From positions 186,001 to 250,000 of the forward strand of contig NOWV01000091.1 of NCBI GenBank assembly GCA_003344405.1: DNA of 64,000 bases, written 5' to 3'. Under the pieces are notes generated by a model. The model was not told the DNA's origin. It was given only the letters and a program-made list of their open reading frames with translations, and ran no database searches. Within the stretch, counting starts at the first letter, position 1; the number at the start of each line of letters is the position of its first letter. Origin of the DNA: Trichoplax sp. H2 (lineage: Eukaryota > Placozoa > Uniplacotomia > Trichoplacea). Shown here piece by piece: positions 24,921 to 36,214 of the stretch. The position numbers and the translations under genes were made by a program.

Positions 24921-27900
24921 TGTGGTTATCAACAGGAAAGAATTTTCCCTCGTGAAAATACTTTACTTGGAATTAGTACTAAACAATGAAGTTGACGGAA
25001 GTAATGGAAAATTGTAAATAATTCATTTAATGAGGAATTTAACCTAAAATGTAAATAATTACTTCAGCAATGTAGAAATAAAACAATTTTCCGGTGACGA
25101 CCGAAACAAAGCTGTTTTTTATAAGCTATATTAGTTATATTGAAGTAGTCGGTAACTGTAGAAATTTCATTAATTTGTGTTCAAAACGTTTAATGAAACT
25201 GATAACAATCAAGAATAGCATCCAAGGTTTGGGCCACTTCTTGTATATACAAGTCAAAGCGATTTTTAAATTGTACAGTTTTGTTGTCAGTATGACCTTA
25301 GCGAAGCCCGTGCAACATTTGCACTATACTCAGTATACCGTATAGAGTACGCTTATAATATGCCTAATGAGAAATAGATCTAAGCGTGAAATATTTCAAA
25401 ATAGTAAATTAGGTAAACGATCGTGATATTTATACAAGTTAGCTTCATCATAACATTTTTTTTCTGTCTACCGGATCGATTAACTAAAGTTTTAAACACG
25501 ATCATCCTATAACTCAAAGTCAAAAAATTGATTTATTAGATTATATCTTAGTCATAGAGCCAAGCACTGTAATATCTCTACAATTGTGAAATTGGAGAGC
25601 TTTAGCTTTATTTGGTATTAGCTATGCTCTGTAGTATATTATTATAACTAACCATAGTTGGAATAGTTACCATTTTTCTAGAAAAGCAACAATATTAGTG
25701 ATAGCTCTACAGAAGAATATCAAGCACTTGCTATAGCCATAGAATACTAAGCGAGAGCATTTGTCTGACAGAACTTTTATTATTTTTAATTCTAAATTGG
25801 TTTAAAGGTTTTAGATAGTATAACTTATTGGCTTCAGCAAAGCTGTACAGAATAAATCAAGTTATATAGAGTACTAAATAAAAATACTGGTCTAATAAAG
25901 CTTATTTAGTTTTTCAAGATTTTAAACTGACTATAACGTATTGTTTTTGACAATTTAAGATAGATATAACTTGTCGACTGAAAAAATCTAGATTGATATG
26001 AACAAATTTGATAATTTCCATCGTCAACACCAATCGCAAGAAAGTTTTTCATGTATAAATTGTCGATTGAATGAAGTAGCCAGTTTACCTTCAAGAGTCA
26101 ATGCTCTTGACAGTTACTATTTTTAATTATACCTGGAGATATCAAGCATTAAACTTATTTGTTTTTAATGGTTTTGATGACATCACAATATTAATCCTCT
26201 AATATATCCGGTAGTCAGTGATTAATGGTGAAGTTAAAATGCATTATGATTCATAATATTAATTCGATTACGTCGACATAATTGTATTTTGTGGACAATA
26301 GTCACCGGGATTCCTGGATAGGATAAATACTTTCTACGCTATTTTAGTCAATATAAATTATGGAATTTAATACTAATAATATGCAAAGTATTAGAGTGCT
26401 TTGTATAGAAAATGGGAATTGTAGCAATAAATAACAAGGTTACAATCAGTCTATTGTGTGATACTAATTATGGCGTAAAATTAAATTGTCCATTATATTA
26501 ATAAAGTTAGAGAATTATATAAGTAGAATCAATTAACATTACAATTATACTCTGTACGTTATAAAAAATTTAAACTTATCGTTGAAAAATGTACGCTACC
26601 ATATGTTTATCCTTTTATGATCCTTGTCAACAGCATTTCTTTTACCATACTCCATCAGCATGCATTGGTATTTTTAAATTGAGTATTCAATAGATTCCGA
26701 CATAAATGAGTTAATTCTATTGTCTCTTCATTTTGCTAGGGCTGCGTTACTGTAATTTCATTTGATCAGCTACAACGAAACAAAATAGTTTTAAATTATT
26801 CCATCACAACAAGGACAATTCATGGCGCCATTTTCGATAACTCCATGATGAATTCTAGGTTACCGATTCGCCGTATGACTAGTAACCGATGAAAATTATT
26901 TATTTATAGAAATACCGAACATACTACAGCTTGATAACTTCATGATTGCTATTACTGTAGCAATTAAATATAGATAATTTATTCCTTTGGCGCTGCATAA
27001 TATTAAGCAGATGATATTAAGAAAATAAAGTAACTTACTCGATAGTTTCATGGTTGTTGCTACTACTGTAATTAAAAGATATTTTAAGTGTTGCTTGGGA
27101 CTGCATCTTGCTTTTATGAATTATAGAAAGAAATGATGAGTAAACAATCATGTGAAGAGGGTATCTTGCTACTGGGTGTCCTCTATATTTTAATATTATG
27201 ATTCATATCCTGAAGATAAATCTATCACTAAAATCAGTTATCCTTCATTTCATTCGTTTCGGTGATGGCATGAGATCAATTTTGATATTAAATTTTTGTA
27301 TTGATAATGTATATTACATCAATATCACATTTCACAATATTAACCAATGAACTGTTTTAGGGTTGGGTCATTATAGGATCTTATTAGCTATAAGAGGGTT
27401 GTCATTAATTAAATATCATTTCTATATCACTGTTCATAATTGTTGTCAGATTATTTACAGTATATCAAAATATCATCATAACACTACCGTACCGAATGAT
27501 ATCGTACAGACAATTTCGATGATTTTTTTTGATATTTATCTGGCATTGAGTATACCCATATAGCCATTTTGCAACTGTGTTTGGGATACAATGTATGTAT
27601 GTATACATTTATCTTTCGTCCAGGCGGATCATACTACCTAATAATGTTGCTGTTAAATTAAATATGCGTGTATAACGTAGAAAATTACGATTATTAATAA
27701 TTAATATTACAATTTTATCAATTATACTAGTTGTACGGTATTCATAAACTGTCCATGCTGATGATATTATTATGTAAATTTATTACTTTAGCAAAAAGAT
27801 GATGCAATAATGTAACCGATGGCAGACTATAGTACGTGCAAGTATGGGACAAATAGTCTATTTGATGAGAAAATTAGAAGATTATACGAGTTTTTGCTAT

Positions 27901-30560
27901 GCCAGTGCACATTTGGCAGTCCACAGCAGCTGGACTATTATAGTAGTTAACGTTGTTATGTCAAGCGACTCGATGCTATTAATAAATAATAGCCAATTCG
28001 ACATATTGCGATGCCTATCAAAAACTTGATCCCTTGACTTTACAAATATTTCTTGAATTTCTTGTTCAATCGTAGTTAAATATGGCCATACTATGATAAC
28101 AAGGCTAACCTATGCCGCTATAGTAGCCGTTGCTAAATCATAGTCCATCAGTATTGATTATAATATTATTCTTTATCCCTGAAATGGGTACTACTGATAG
28201 ATGAATACGAGTATATTATACTAAAATTATAGCATAAACTACTAAGTAGCAATATAGTTTCATCGTTTATATTGTATTAATTGCAAATTAATTTAGATTA
28301 GATAGCAAAAATGATGATACTTTAATGGCTCTGTAAACAAATATAAAGTTGCTGTCCATATTAATCCATACGCATGCTCTACAATTATATTTTCGCATTT
28401 ATCGTCTTACTCGTAGAACATATCATATTGCACTGATCTGCAAGTACGCGTATTGTAGAAGACGAATTCAATATTCGAGATCTAGGAAGTTAAGTTCTAT
28501 GTCTATGAAAGATACTATCCTACTGTACAGTATAGATATGATGGGCAGCGTATATTCTTCCTAGAATGGCCTCGAATTTTCTCAAGATATTAGTTTGTCT
28601 TGTTGATAGATCTCGTACTGTTGCATGTGCAATTGTGCATGAAGGAGGATATTAGGATAGTAAGATCGATTTATAAACAAATAAATTAAGGAAGACTAAC
28701 ATCCTGTGTAAAATTAAATAATCAATTACAGTAATTTAACGACCCCTAGAATCCATAAAATAATTTTTAGCCCAAGATAAATTACCTCATAGTGAGGCAA
28801 GCTTTTGAATGGATCGATCTCCATCTATTCTTAGTTGTATAAGTAACTATACTAGTTCAAATTGGATTGGGTCTCCAGTTGAAAAAGTATATTGACTTAA
28901 GGCAAATATGATGCAATCAACCGACTATCGATAATGCATTTTCCTGGCTCTTTTTCAATGTCAATATTGACTAAAACATTAATTATTCTTGCTATTTGAA
29001 TTTTTAGGTATAAAATAGTACTCTACTCGTATTATATGAAATTGCTGATATCATCTTGATCATGGATTTCTTCTGGAGGCTAAGTTTTTACATCCGCTAT
29101 CATTGAATAGCACTACAATAGACGGTAGTTTTATTTGCATCTACCTATTCTGAATTGTGCCCCTTTTCATCGACTGTATCCTCCATCGACAATATGGTCT
29201 AGATCAAATCTAAATAGAATTCAAAATGAATGGTTAAGATAGCCGATCACTGGTGTAGTTGTTCTACTCTGATCTACGTACTAAAATAGCGCTTGTAATC
29301 AAGCGCATTTATGAAATGACTGATTTTGTCATTTTGCGTAATTTAATTAATTATATGGCAGTAAATATATTTCTAGTCGATGCACCTGTACAGTATATTA
29401 AGAAGAATTTGCGCTTGGAAGCCACTGACCGTGTACACAACAGTCTCTCTAGTGTATACCTGATGTATTGGATTGACATTAACAGTAATATTGAATAAAA
29501 TCTGACCTACAATATTAGAAAGACTCATCATGTCGTTATATTGTGGAAGAGGAATTGTTAATGCAGTAATACGATACATTAGCAAAGATCCCTCAGTTAA
29601 CTTATAAAATAATGCTTACAACGATGTGATTGTATTGGAACTGACTGCATTGTCAGCCATAATGTGATTACTGGTGTTGTGGATATTAGTAAGAGAGAAC
29701 GAGGCAGATAAAAGAAGGAATTGATAGTATTGGCACTAATCTTTCAATTCCCTTATATAATATTGGCAATATTGCATTCCAATTGGCTGCGCTATCAGCC
29801 GTAACATTCATGTAATTAAAAACATGGAGAAAAAACAGATGAAGAGAGTTATTTGTTGTCAATTATGACGAGCTTCTGCGTGCTAGGAAAGCTGTCTAGC
29901 CATGTTTTTTATTTTCTTCTTTTGACTATGCTTTGTTCTTTAGTCATTATTGTACCAATGCTGGTTAATCATCGCTCAAAAATGTGGACTCTATTCTATC
30001 ATTTCTTCTTCCTTTGATTTTAAGTTGATTGATATAAACTTACTTTTATTATTTTACAATACAATACTGCTTGTTATTGCATTGATTGAGAAATAGCAAT
30101 AAAATAGTATTTCCTACCTATTTGTATGTTTGTATTATACGTCTGATTGAAGAAGTAGAAAGAGAGCTACTTGCTATTCTATACGTCTAATTATAGAGGT
30201 AAAAAAAAGAGATACTTATTCAGTTATACACCAACTGAGTTCTACATGATACGCCCGATTAATTTAATAAGCTAAAAAGGAAAGATCGAATTCTTTGCCT
30301 TATTTTCATCCACTAAATCAATTGATTACAACGACCAAGTCAATGATGTATTGGTTGAAGGGATTATTAATTATGATTGTTGTTGATTGATGATAGTGTC
30401 ATCTCTGATCGCAAATTCAGCTCTAGTATACATCATCATCCATTCGTTGTATTCCGTACTATCCAATTCAAGGTGTATTTTTAATGGTGCAGTGGCCTAC
30501 CTATTTTCTTTACAGTTACTGTAGTATAAATGGGTGCTGCTAACGTCAATCAATAGGAAG
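24921..30560. other. Long gene-poor stretch
   Basis: No spliced gene could be assembled on either strand. ORFs here are 60-85 codons, mostly rich in Ile, Tyr and Ser as expected from AT-rich random sequence. A short imperfect duplication lies near 26925-27090 (gatagtttcatgattgttgctattactgta-like blocks). Small intron-split genes could be missed. Confidence 0.4.
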
Positions 30561-30571
30561 CCTAATTGTTC

Positions 30572-30772
30572 TTATGGTATCCTCATAGTTCTACATTGTA
30601 ATACCTCGTCGTTTCTCTCAATTTCTTCAAGCATCATCATTACCTCGATTTGAAATAACTCATTGTGATCTACTCTACAGTACGTCTTCGCCTCTCTTTC
30701 GTCACTTGCATCCTTGACAGGATAGAATTGAAAAAGTAGTGGTCTCTTCTCTTTCAATCCTTTCTACAGGAT
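30572..30772 (-). other. Possible isolated coding exon, minus strand
   Basis: On the minus strand an acceptor-like cctgtag is followed by an open frame with protein-like composition (KRPLLFQFYPVKDASDE, EAKTYCRVDHNEL) that reaches a possible donor GAG|GTAATG, or continues to a stop. No partner exon was found on either side, so this may be a relic or chance. Confidence 0.25.
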
Positions 30773-31099
30773 CAAGAAGGGGGAAAGATGGCTCCTTTCC
30801 TCATCTCGACGTTGTATTATTTATTTATTTATTTCCATAAATGATTGTTGAATTTCTCCTTGTCATTGAGACTAACATCTCACCAGGAGGACATCGATTG
30901 TATCCTGCTGATCAAATTGATTGTTTAATTTTGTACTGTCGAGACTTTATGGTAGATATTGATTGATCCTATTCTAGGAGATGCCGCATCACTTAGTTAC
31001 ATTGACGTCATAAAAGCGATCGGCCATGGCTTGCAATAGTTTCCTGTATGTGTAGCATGAATGTCATTACTAGAAATTGAATGGGGATAGTAAGATAAT

Positions 31100-34000
31100 T
31101 GAAACAAAAAAAGGTAAACAGGGCTAAGTACCTATTGGTAGTCATGAAGAGCTAGTGAATATTCTCCCTTCATTTCATCTTGGTCAAAAAGCCTAATCAT
31201 TGGGCTAGTATTGTCCATCAGCAGAGCGGGTGCGGGTGCCTATCCCCATATTGTGCATCCAGTATGGGCTGCACAATATTGACCATGCTAGTGGCTGCAT
31301 ACAAGATTCAATTGATCGAGTTGAGGTAGTGCAATCCACGATCTCCAGTACTGTAGAAAATGGAGTAATCCATGATCTAGTAGAATATTTATTTATTTAT
31401 TTGCATAATTGAGCGTTGAAAGTAATAATACAACGTTACTACGCGATCGCCATGGGGTCAGGAATGTCCTTTGCATACAGTTGGAATCGTCTCTACTGTG
31501 CAACGATTCGTCGTGGATATGATAGTATTATTCCATAGCGCATGCAAACTACGCGCCATTTATGGCACTCATTTGTAGTTTCCATCTCGATCAAAAGCAT
31601 GCTAAATGTACCATTTAACTTGTTGGCCAGGAAACAGATGCAGTTTGCCACCTGTGCCATGGCTGCCAACGTGAACGTGCAGTTGGGAATCCAGTGCGAC
31701 AGTATCCGAGTGTTTTACAGTCGACCGGTGTAGAGGATCTCAAGTCGATACAATACACTAGCGCAATGACTCTCTTTTCAGTAGTCTAGTAGTGGTTGAT
31801 TGGTTTTTCTTTTTACCCTTGGTTCAAAGTTCAAAGTCGACTGCTGGCACAGGCTCTGTTAGTAATAGTCCCAAACGATACCAATCAACGCGGTATAATA
31901 CGACTATCTGAATGTATCTATCTTCATCCAATATCAATCAATCACGTGACCCTTGGCAAAGAATGTCGACTATTTTTCAACAAGCCACCCAAGGGAACGC
32001 TGCGATCTGGCCCAACCGGGTTATCATTATTTACTTAGGCAAATACTTGAGCCAGGTACGATTACATAGGGAATTAATTGGATTGCAAGTCACTGCATGA
32101 GAGTAGAAGAAGTAGGAACCAATCTACTACTGTACAACATGAAGAAAGTACAACAATGGCAGCCAAACTAGAGCTTATTTTGAACTACATTAGTCAACCC
32201 ATTTATCCTTCGCCTCGGTATCATTGCAGTGTAGTAGGTGTACAGTACAGACTCACACAGCAGAGTTAAAGCGCATTTTGCGGCCCCGCCTCTGATTGTC
32301 ATTGTACAGGACTAGTAGGAAAGTTGCACGGTAGTCCATCCAGAAGTAAAGCGGCGGGTTGTAGAACGAGTAATCATTATTACTGTACACTACTGTACGT
32401 CAAATGGCGGTGTACTCTTTCACAAAGCACTGAACAAGCAATTGACATTGGTGAATAGTCCATTTCTACCGCAAGTGTCGGTGGAAATAGCCATTAAATC
32501 TATGCACAGTGTACGATTTAAATTGACGCCGTCATACATCAACAAAAGTCTTGCAATCCATTTCATTCCGTTTCATCATTACGGAAGGACGCTTTGTTAT
32601 TATCGGCTCCCTTCGACTCTAAAGTCTTGATTCACTCTTTCTCCAGAGTACTATATTGGACAAGACTAGCCCAAGGCAATGGAGACCATGAAGCATTTCC
32701 ATAACAACTTGGAACATTGACTGAGCTTGACCTAACGAACGGTCAACTGGTAGTAATACTAAACACTACACACACACACAGTCAACAGTAGAGGTCCTTT
32801 TACACTGTACTGTACGTAATAAAAGGGACGAGGCGCTTCCAGCCAGCCTTAGTAACCGAAGAATTTTGAATGACTTTTCAAGTTTCAGTCTACAGTACGG
32901 CATCACGTACTGTACAGTGTACAATATGCTGAAAGTACTGTAGCCACAGTACTTTGCATTCTGGCATCACCGACGAAGAGACCGTTTGCGAAGATTGACC
33001 TGCGATTACAGTATGCGCAGTATAAGTACAGTCGGCGGCAGTATCACCCTATCATTTACCACTGCAAACTTTTACAACTCACATGGACATAGAAGAGATT
33101 CACTGAGTGACTCAATTACCACCCTCAACAACGATTCAAAACTGCTATAAAATGGAGAAGAAAGTCTATTTTCAACCAGCACAACCTGTCTCTCTAGCGG
33201 ACAACGTAACACGCAATTTACATTAGGTAAGATTAGTAATAACTGAATAAGAACCATTTTTATTTCAATCCACGTTCATGATATTAGTGGGCTGTGACAA
33301 TACTGTAAGATTACTGACGAAATCTCAAGTCATCCTATTTCGTAAAACGTTGATGCGATGCTGTCTAAATAAGTAAATATGATTAATTTGGGAGAAAAGA
33401 AAGAATAATGGTATTGAGACGATGATGTACTCAAGGTTGAGTTTATCCGTACTGAATTTGCCCAATATATTTTCTATTTCCCAAAAATGATGAACGATGA
33501 TGACTTTTCCATAATTCCCCTGTCGGTTTGACCTCTTCAATATTGTCCATGTTTGGGTGCATTCCCAATGCATACTGTCCACTGTAGTGGAGCCGAGTGC
33601 CTAGTAGACATGCAGTATAATGTACTTTTGAATAATTAATGAGTTGTCGCTTTCCCACTGTGTACAATACTACGGCTGCTGTGTATCCCGCTGCCGGTAC
33701 AGTACAGTACAGGATTTACTCATTGTTTCACTGTTACAGTACTGTGTGGTGTTTGTACTGTACACTGTACACTGTACACTTCAGCCTAATGCACATGGAT
33801 TCCATTTTGAGAAAGCGCGCTGCTGCGTGAGTCTACTGTACGCATGGACCGCCTCTTTTCCCGGTGCTTTTTGCAGGCCGTATTGTACCGTACCGTACCA
33901 AGCTCCAGTGCATCGAAAGATTTCCCTGTAGTACTACCGTGGTTAGTACTGTGTACGAGTGCGTTCTTATGGCTCCGATCAAGTTGTTGTTGCTATATTA

Positions 34001-34100
34001 AGCATATTACTAACCAACAACTTGGTCCCAGTCAATACCAATATACTGTAATGTCTATTTTTATAGTTACGGCAATGTTTCTACTGGAAACTTCAAAACA
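31100..34100. promoter_or_regulatory. Region upstream of PPP1R15 rich in TACTGTA/TACAGTA palindromes
   Basis: The motif and its reverse complement occur many times, densest at 32380-33030 and 33690-33960, for example cgtactgtacagtgtac near 32905 and gtactgtacactgtacact near 33757. The local base composition is less AT-rich than the flanks. ORFs here are short, overlapping and biased by the motif, so I reject them. A regulatory or dispersed-repeat origin is inference; the clustering itself is directly visible. Confidence 0.45.
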
Positions 34101-34269
34101 GTGCTAGACTGTTCTACAAGTTTATCCACCAACTGTATACTGTAAAGGCATAGTATCTACTACCGTATAAGGACAATAACTTGATGTTTTTGTTTGCAAA
34201 GAGACAAAAAAAAAAGTTGATTTCGGTATTGACGTAAAAATATTGTTTTGATTTCTTTCCTTTACTTAT

Positions 34270-34284
34270 ATGAACGGAACTTGA
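34270..34284 (+). CDS. Upstream micro-ORF 1 in the PPP1R15 leader (4 codons)
   Basis: ATG at 34270 reads MNGT then TGA. Whether it is transcribed depends on the start site, which cannot be seen. PPP1R15 genes in other animals are known to carry upstream ORFs that restrict translation until eIF2alpha is phosphorylated. Confidence 0.35.
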   Translation: MNGT

Positions 34285-34299
34285 TCCTATCCTGTCAAC

Positions 34300-34389
34300 A
34301 TGTTGCTATGCCCTACGATAACAGCACTATTTAATACAACAGCAAATCCGAAAAGATTTAGTATCCTAAATGTTCAATTCCTGCCCTGA
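34300..34389 (+). CDS. Upstream ORF 2 in the PPP1R15 leader (29 codons)
   Basis: ATG at 34300 reads MLLCPTITALF and ends FLP before TGA at 34387-34389. No further ATG occurs between this stop and the main start at 34637, so ribosomes reinitiating after it would reach the PPP1R15 start directly. Role by analogy with vertebrate PPP1R15A/B; transcription here is unproven. Confidence 0.4.
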   Translation: MLLCPTITALFNTTANPKRFSILNVQFLP

Positions 34390-34541
34390 TTGAAAAAGTA
34401 TTCAAGTAAATTGAAACAAGAAGAAAAAGTCAAAAAAATTACAACCGTTAATCACGCGCAAATTAATCTCTTCTAGACGTACAAGCAAGATACTATCAAA
34501 GTGGAAGAAAAATCTTGCATTATTAACCTACCGCTGTAAAG

Positions 34542-34620
34542 GTAAATAAATACTGTCAATTTGATTCAGTCAAGATCCTGTTAAAGCCGTCTTGTAACTT
34601 GACTTCAATCAACAACTTAG
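34542..34620 (+). other. Possible 79-bp intron in the PPP1R15 5' leader
   Basis: Donor AAAG|GTAAAT at 34541/34542 and acceptor caacaacttag ending at 34620, just 16 bases before the start codon. Size fits other introns in the window. Only splice signals support it. Confidence 0.35.
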
Positions 34621-34636
34621 CAAAGAGATTCTTGTC

Positions 34637-36214
34637 ATGGGATTAGGAGATCTAAGACACGACGATTGTTCTGAATACGATCCCATGATGTCGCACTGTT
34701 ATAAAAGCAACGGTACCGAATTATGTCGATGTGATAGCCTCGGTTACCACCATCAGCTTTGTCATAATCACGATTACAATGGCATTGGGCCTCTTCACCA
34801 ACGCAATAGTGGCTCCATTAGCCCAAGTAGCATTGTCGATGGCAACAGCGATGACTCCGATGATTGTAATATTAATTCTCATCAATTTACGTATCGCTGT
34901 ATACATTGCCCGCATCGATTATGCAACGATTCACCTAAAAATGGATCTACAGTAAACAATAACTTATTACAACTTGAAAATGAGATTTTGCACTGTAATT
35001 TTAATGCACCAGAAATGTTATATCCAGATAACAAGCATACTAACTCCAATATAAATTACTTGAGAGACGATAACCCTAGCAATGGTGACAAGAAATTCCA
35101 AAAGTACCAATCTACTCAAACAACGAATGAGATGGATACACTATTACTAGACGACTATGTAGAAATTATAATTGACCAAAATAACTTTAGCCATCATGAT
35201 AATGACCATCAAGAAGATACACCTTTAACAAATTTCAACTATGGCAACGATAGGAAACGTGATCACCAAAATACAAGTGTAAAAATTGAAAAGTGCCAAT
35301 CAACCCAAGAAAACGAGGAATTGATAGCACTGTTGCCAAACTGCAGCGTGAAAATCATCACCGATCAGGATAGCATTAATGGCAGTGACTATAGTGAAAG
35401 CGACAATGATGATGATGATGATGAAGAAGATGTATCAAGTGACTACTACGACAGTAGTAGTTGTAGTGATGATGAAGAAGAAAATGAAGATGAGGAGGAG
35501 AAGGATGATGATGATGACGACGACGACGATGAAGACTTGTATCCTTGCTATGGAAGATTATGGAGTAATTCAACTGATAGAGCGACAAACAGTGACGAAG
35601 AATTGCGTAGTTGGAGTGATGTAAGTGATGATGATGATGATGACGACGATAACCAGTCTCCAGAAACTTCAATTAATCACGAAGAGCAACAAGAAATATG
35701 GGAATCGTTCGCAACCAGCAGTTTGTCTAACCGTCTAACGTGTTGTACAAAATCTTTAAATAATGGTATTATCTCAGTAGGTGAAAGGTCAAAAAAAGAA
35801 AACCATCAAGATTATCGTAATAAAAATGATAGTCAGCCTGACAGTGTGAATAAGGCAACAGGCTCTAGTCGTAACGTTATTGGCTTAGATAACAAATGTA
35901 AGTTAAAGTATGAAGAAAAGATGAAATTACGTGAAAAAGACAATCATAATTGGAGTGATGACGATGATAGTAGTAGCCCTTCTAGACCAACTCGTGTACA
36001 TTTCAAACCTGGTAAACAGTTAGAGGAGGTTCATTTGATGGTTGCTTGGAATTTTGCTTACAGAGCTGCAAGAAAGGCTACTTGGTGTCAGTATCGCATC
36101 GATCATATTCGATTCTTGAATAGAATTAAAAAAGTGGAAGAAGCAATACGATACGTTTTCCAACCACAACATCGTGAAAAAATGCTTCAGTACATTACAT
36201 TATCAGCGCAATAG
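34637..36214 (+). CDS. PPP1R15: PPP1R15 (GADD34/CReP) homologue, eIF2alpha phosphatase regulatory subunit
   Basis: Uninterrupted 525-codon frame. The C-terminus has the family's functional core: RVHF at residues 453-456, an RVxF docking motif for protein phosphatase 1, followed by AWNFAYRAARKATW and DHIRFLNRI, matching the conserved segment that binds actin and directs PP1 to phospho-eIF2alpha. The protein dephosphorylates eIF2alpha and restores translation after stress, usually at the ER. The long N-terminal part is acidic and poorly conserved, as in the family. It has a Cys/His-rich start, two related blocks (KYQSTQ..DQN and KCQSTQ..DQD) and long Asp/Glu runs from GAT/GAC microsatellites near 35400-35545 and 35620-35650. 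I see no obvious N-terminal membrane helix. A single coding exon is unusual beside its intron-rich neighbours. Start chosen as the first ATG of the frame (tcttgtcATGG). Confidence 0.85.
   Translation: MGLGDLRHDDCSEYDPMMSHCYKSNGTELCRCDSLGYHHQLCHNHDYNGIGPLHQRNSGSISPSSIVDGNSDDSDDCNINSHQFTYRCIHCPHRLCNDSPKNGSTVNNNLLQLENEILHCNFNAPEMLYPDNKHTNSNINYLRDDNPSNGDKKFQKYQSTQTTNEMDTLLLDDYVEIIIDQNNFSHHDNDHQEDTPLTNFNYGNDRKRDHQNTSVKIEKCQSTQENEELIALLPNCSVKIITDQDSINGSDYSESDNDDDDDEEDVSSDYYDSSSCSDDEEENEDEEEKDDDDDDDDDEDLYPCYGRLWSNSTDRATNSDEELRSWSDVSDDDDDDDDNQSPETSINHEEQQEIWESFATSSLSNRLTCCTKSLNNGIISVGERSKKENHQDYRNKNDSQPDSVNKATGSSRNVIGLDNKCKLKYEEKMKLREKDNHNWSDDDDSSSPSRPTRVHFKPGKQLEEVHLMVAWNFAYRAARKATWCQYRIDHIRFLNRIKKVEEAIRYVFQPQHREKMLQYITLSAQ

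Noticed and set aside
25094-25345. 83-codon plus-strand ORF
   Set aside because: Starts at GTG, has no splice context, and the composition is typical of AT-rich random sequence.
33443-34107. Cluster of overlapping ORFs on both strands upstream of PPP1R15
   Set aside because: All are short, mutually overlapping and shaped by the TACTGTA palindromes; no coherent protein.
34721-34955. Two overlapping ORFs on both strands inside PPP1R15
   Set aside because: Both lie wholly inside the well-supported PPP1R15 frame and have no splice or motif support.
35376-35672. 98-codon minus-strand ORF opposite PPP1R15, rich in His
   Set aside because: It is the reverse of the GAT/GAC acid tract in the real gene; the His-rich peptide is a by-product of that microsatellite.
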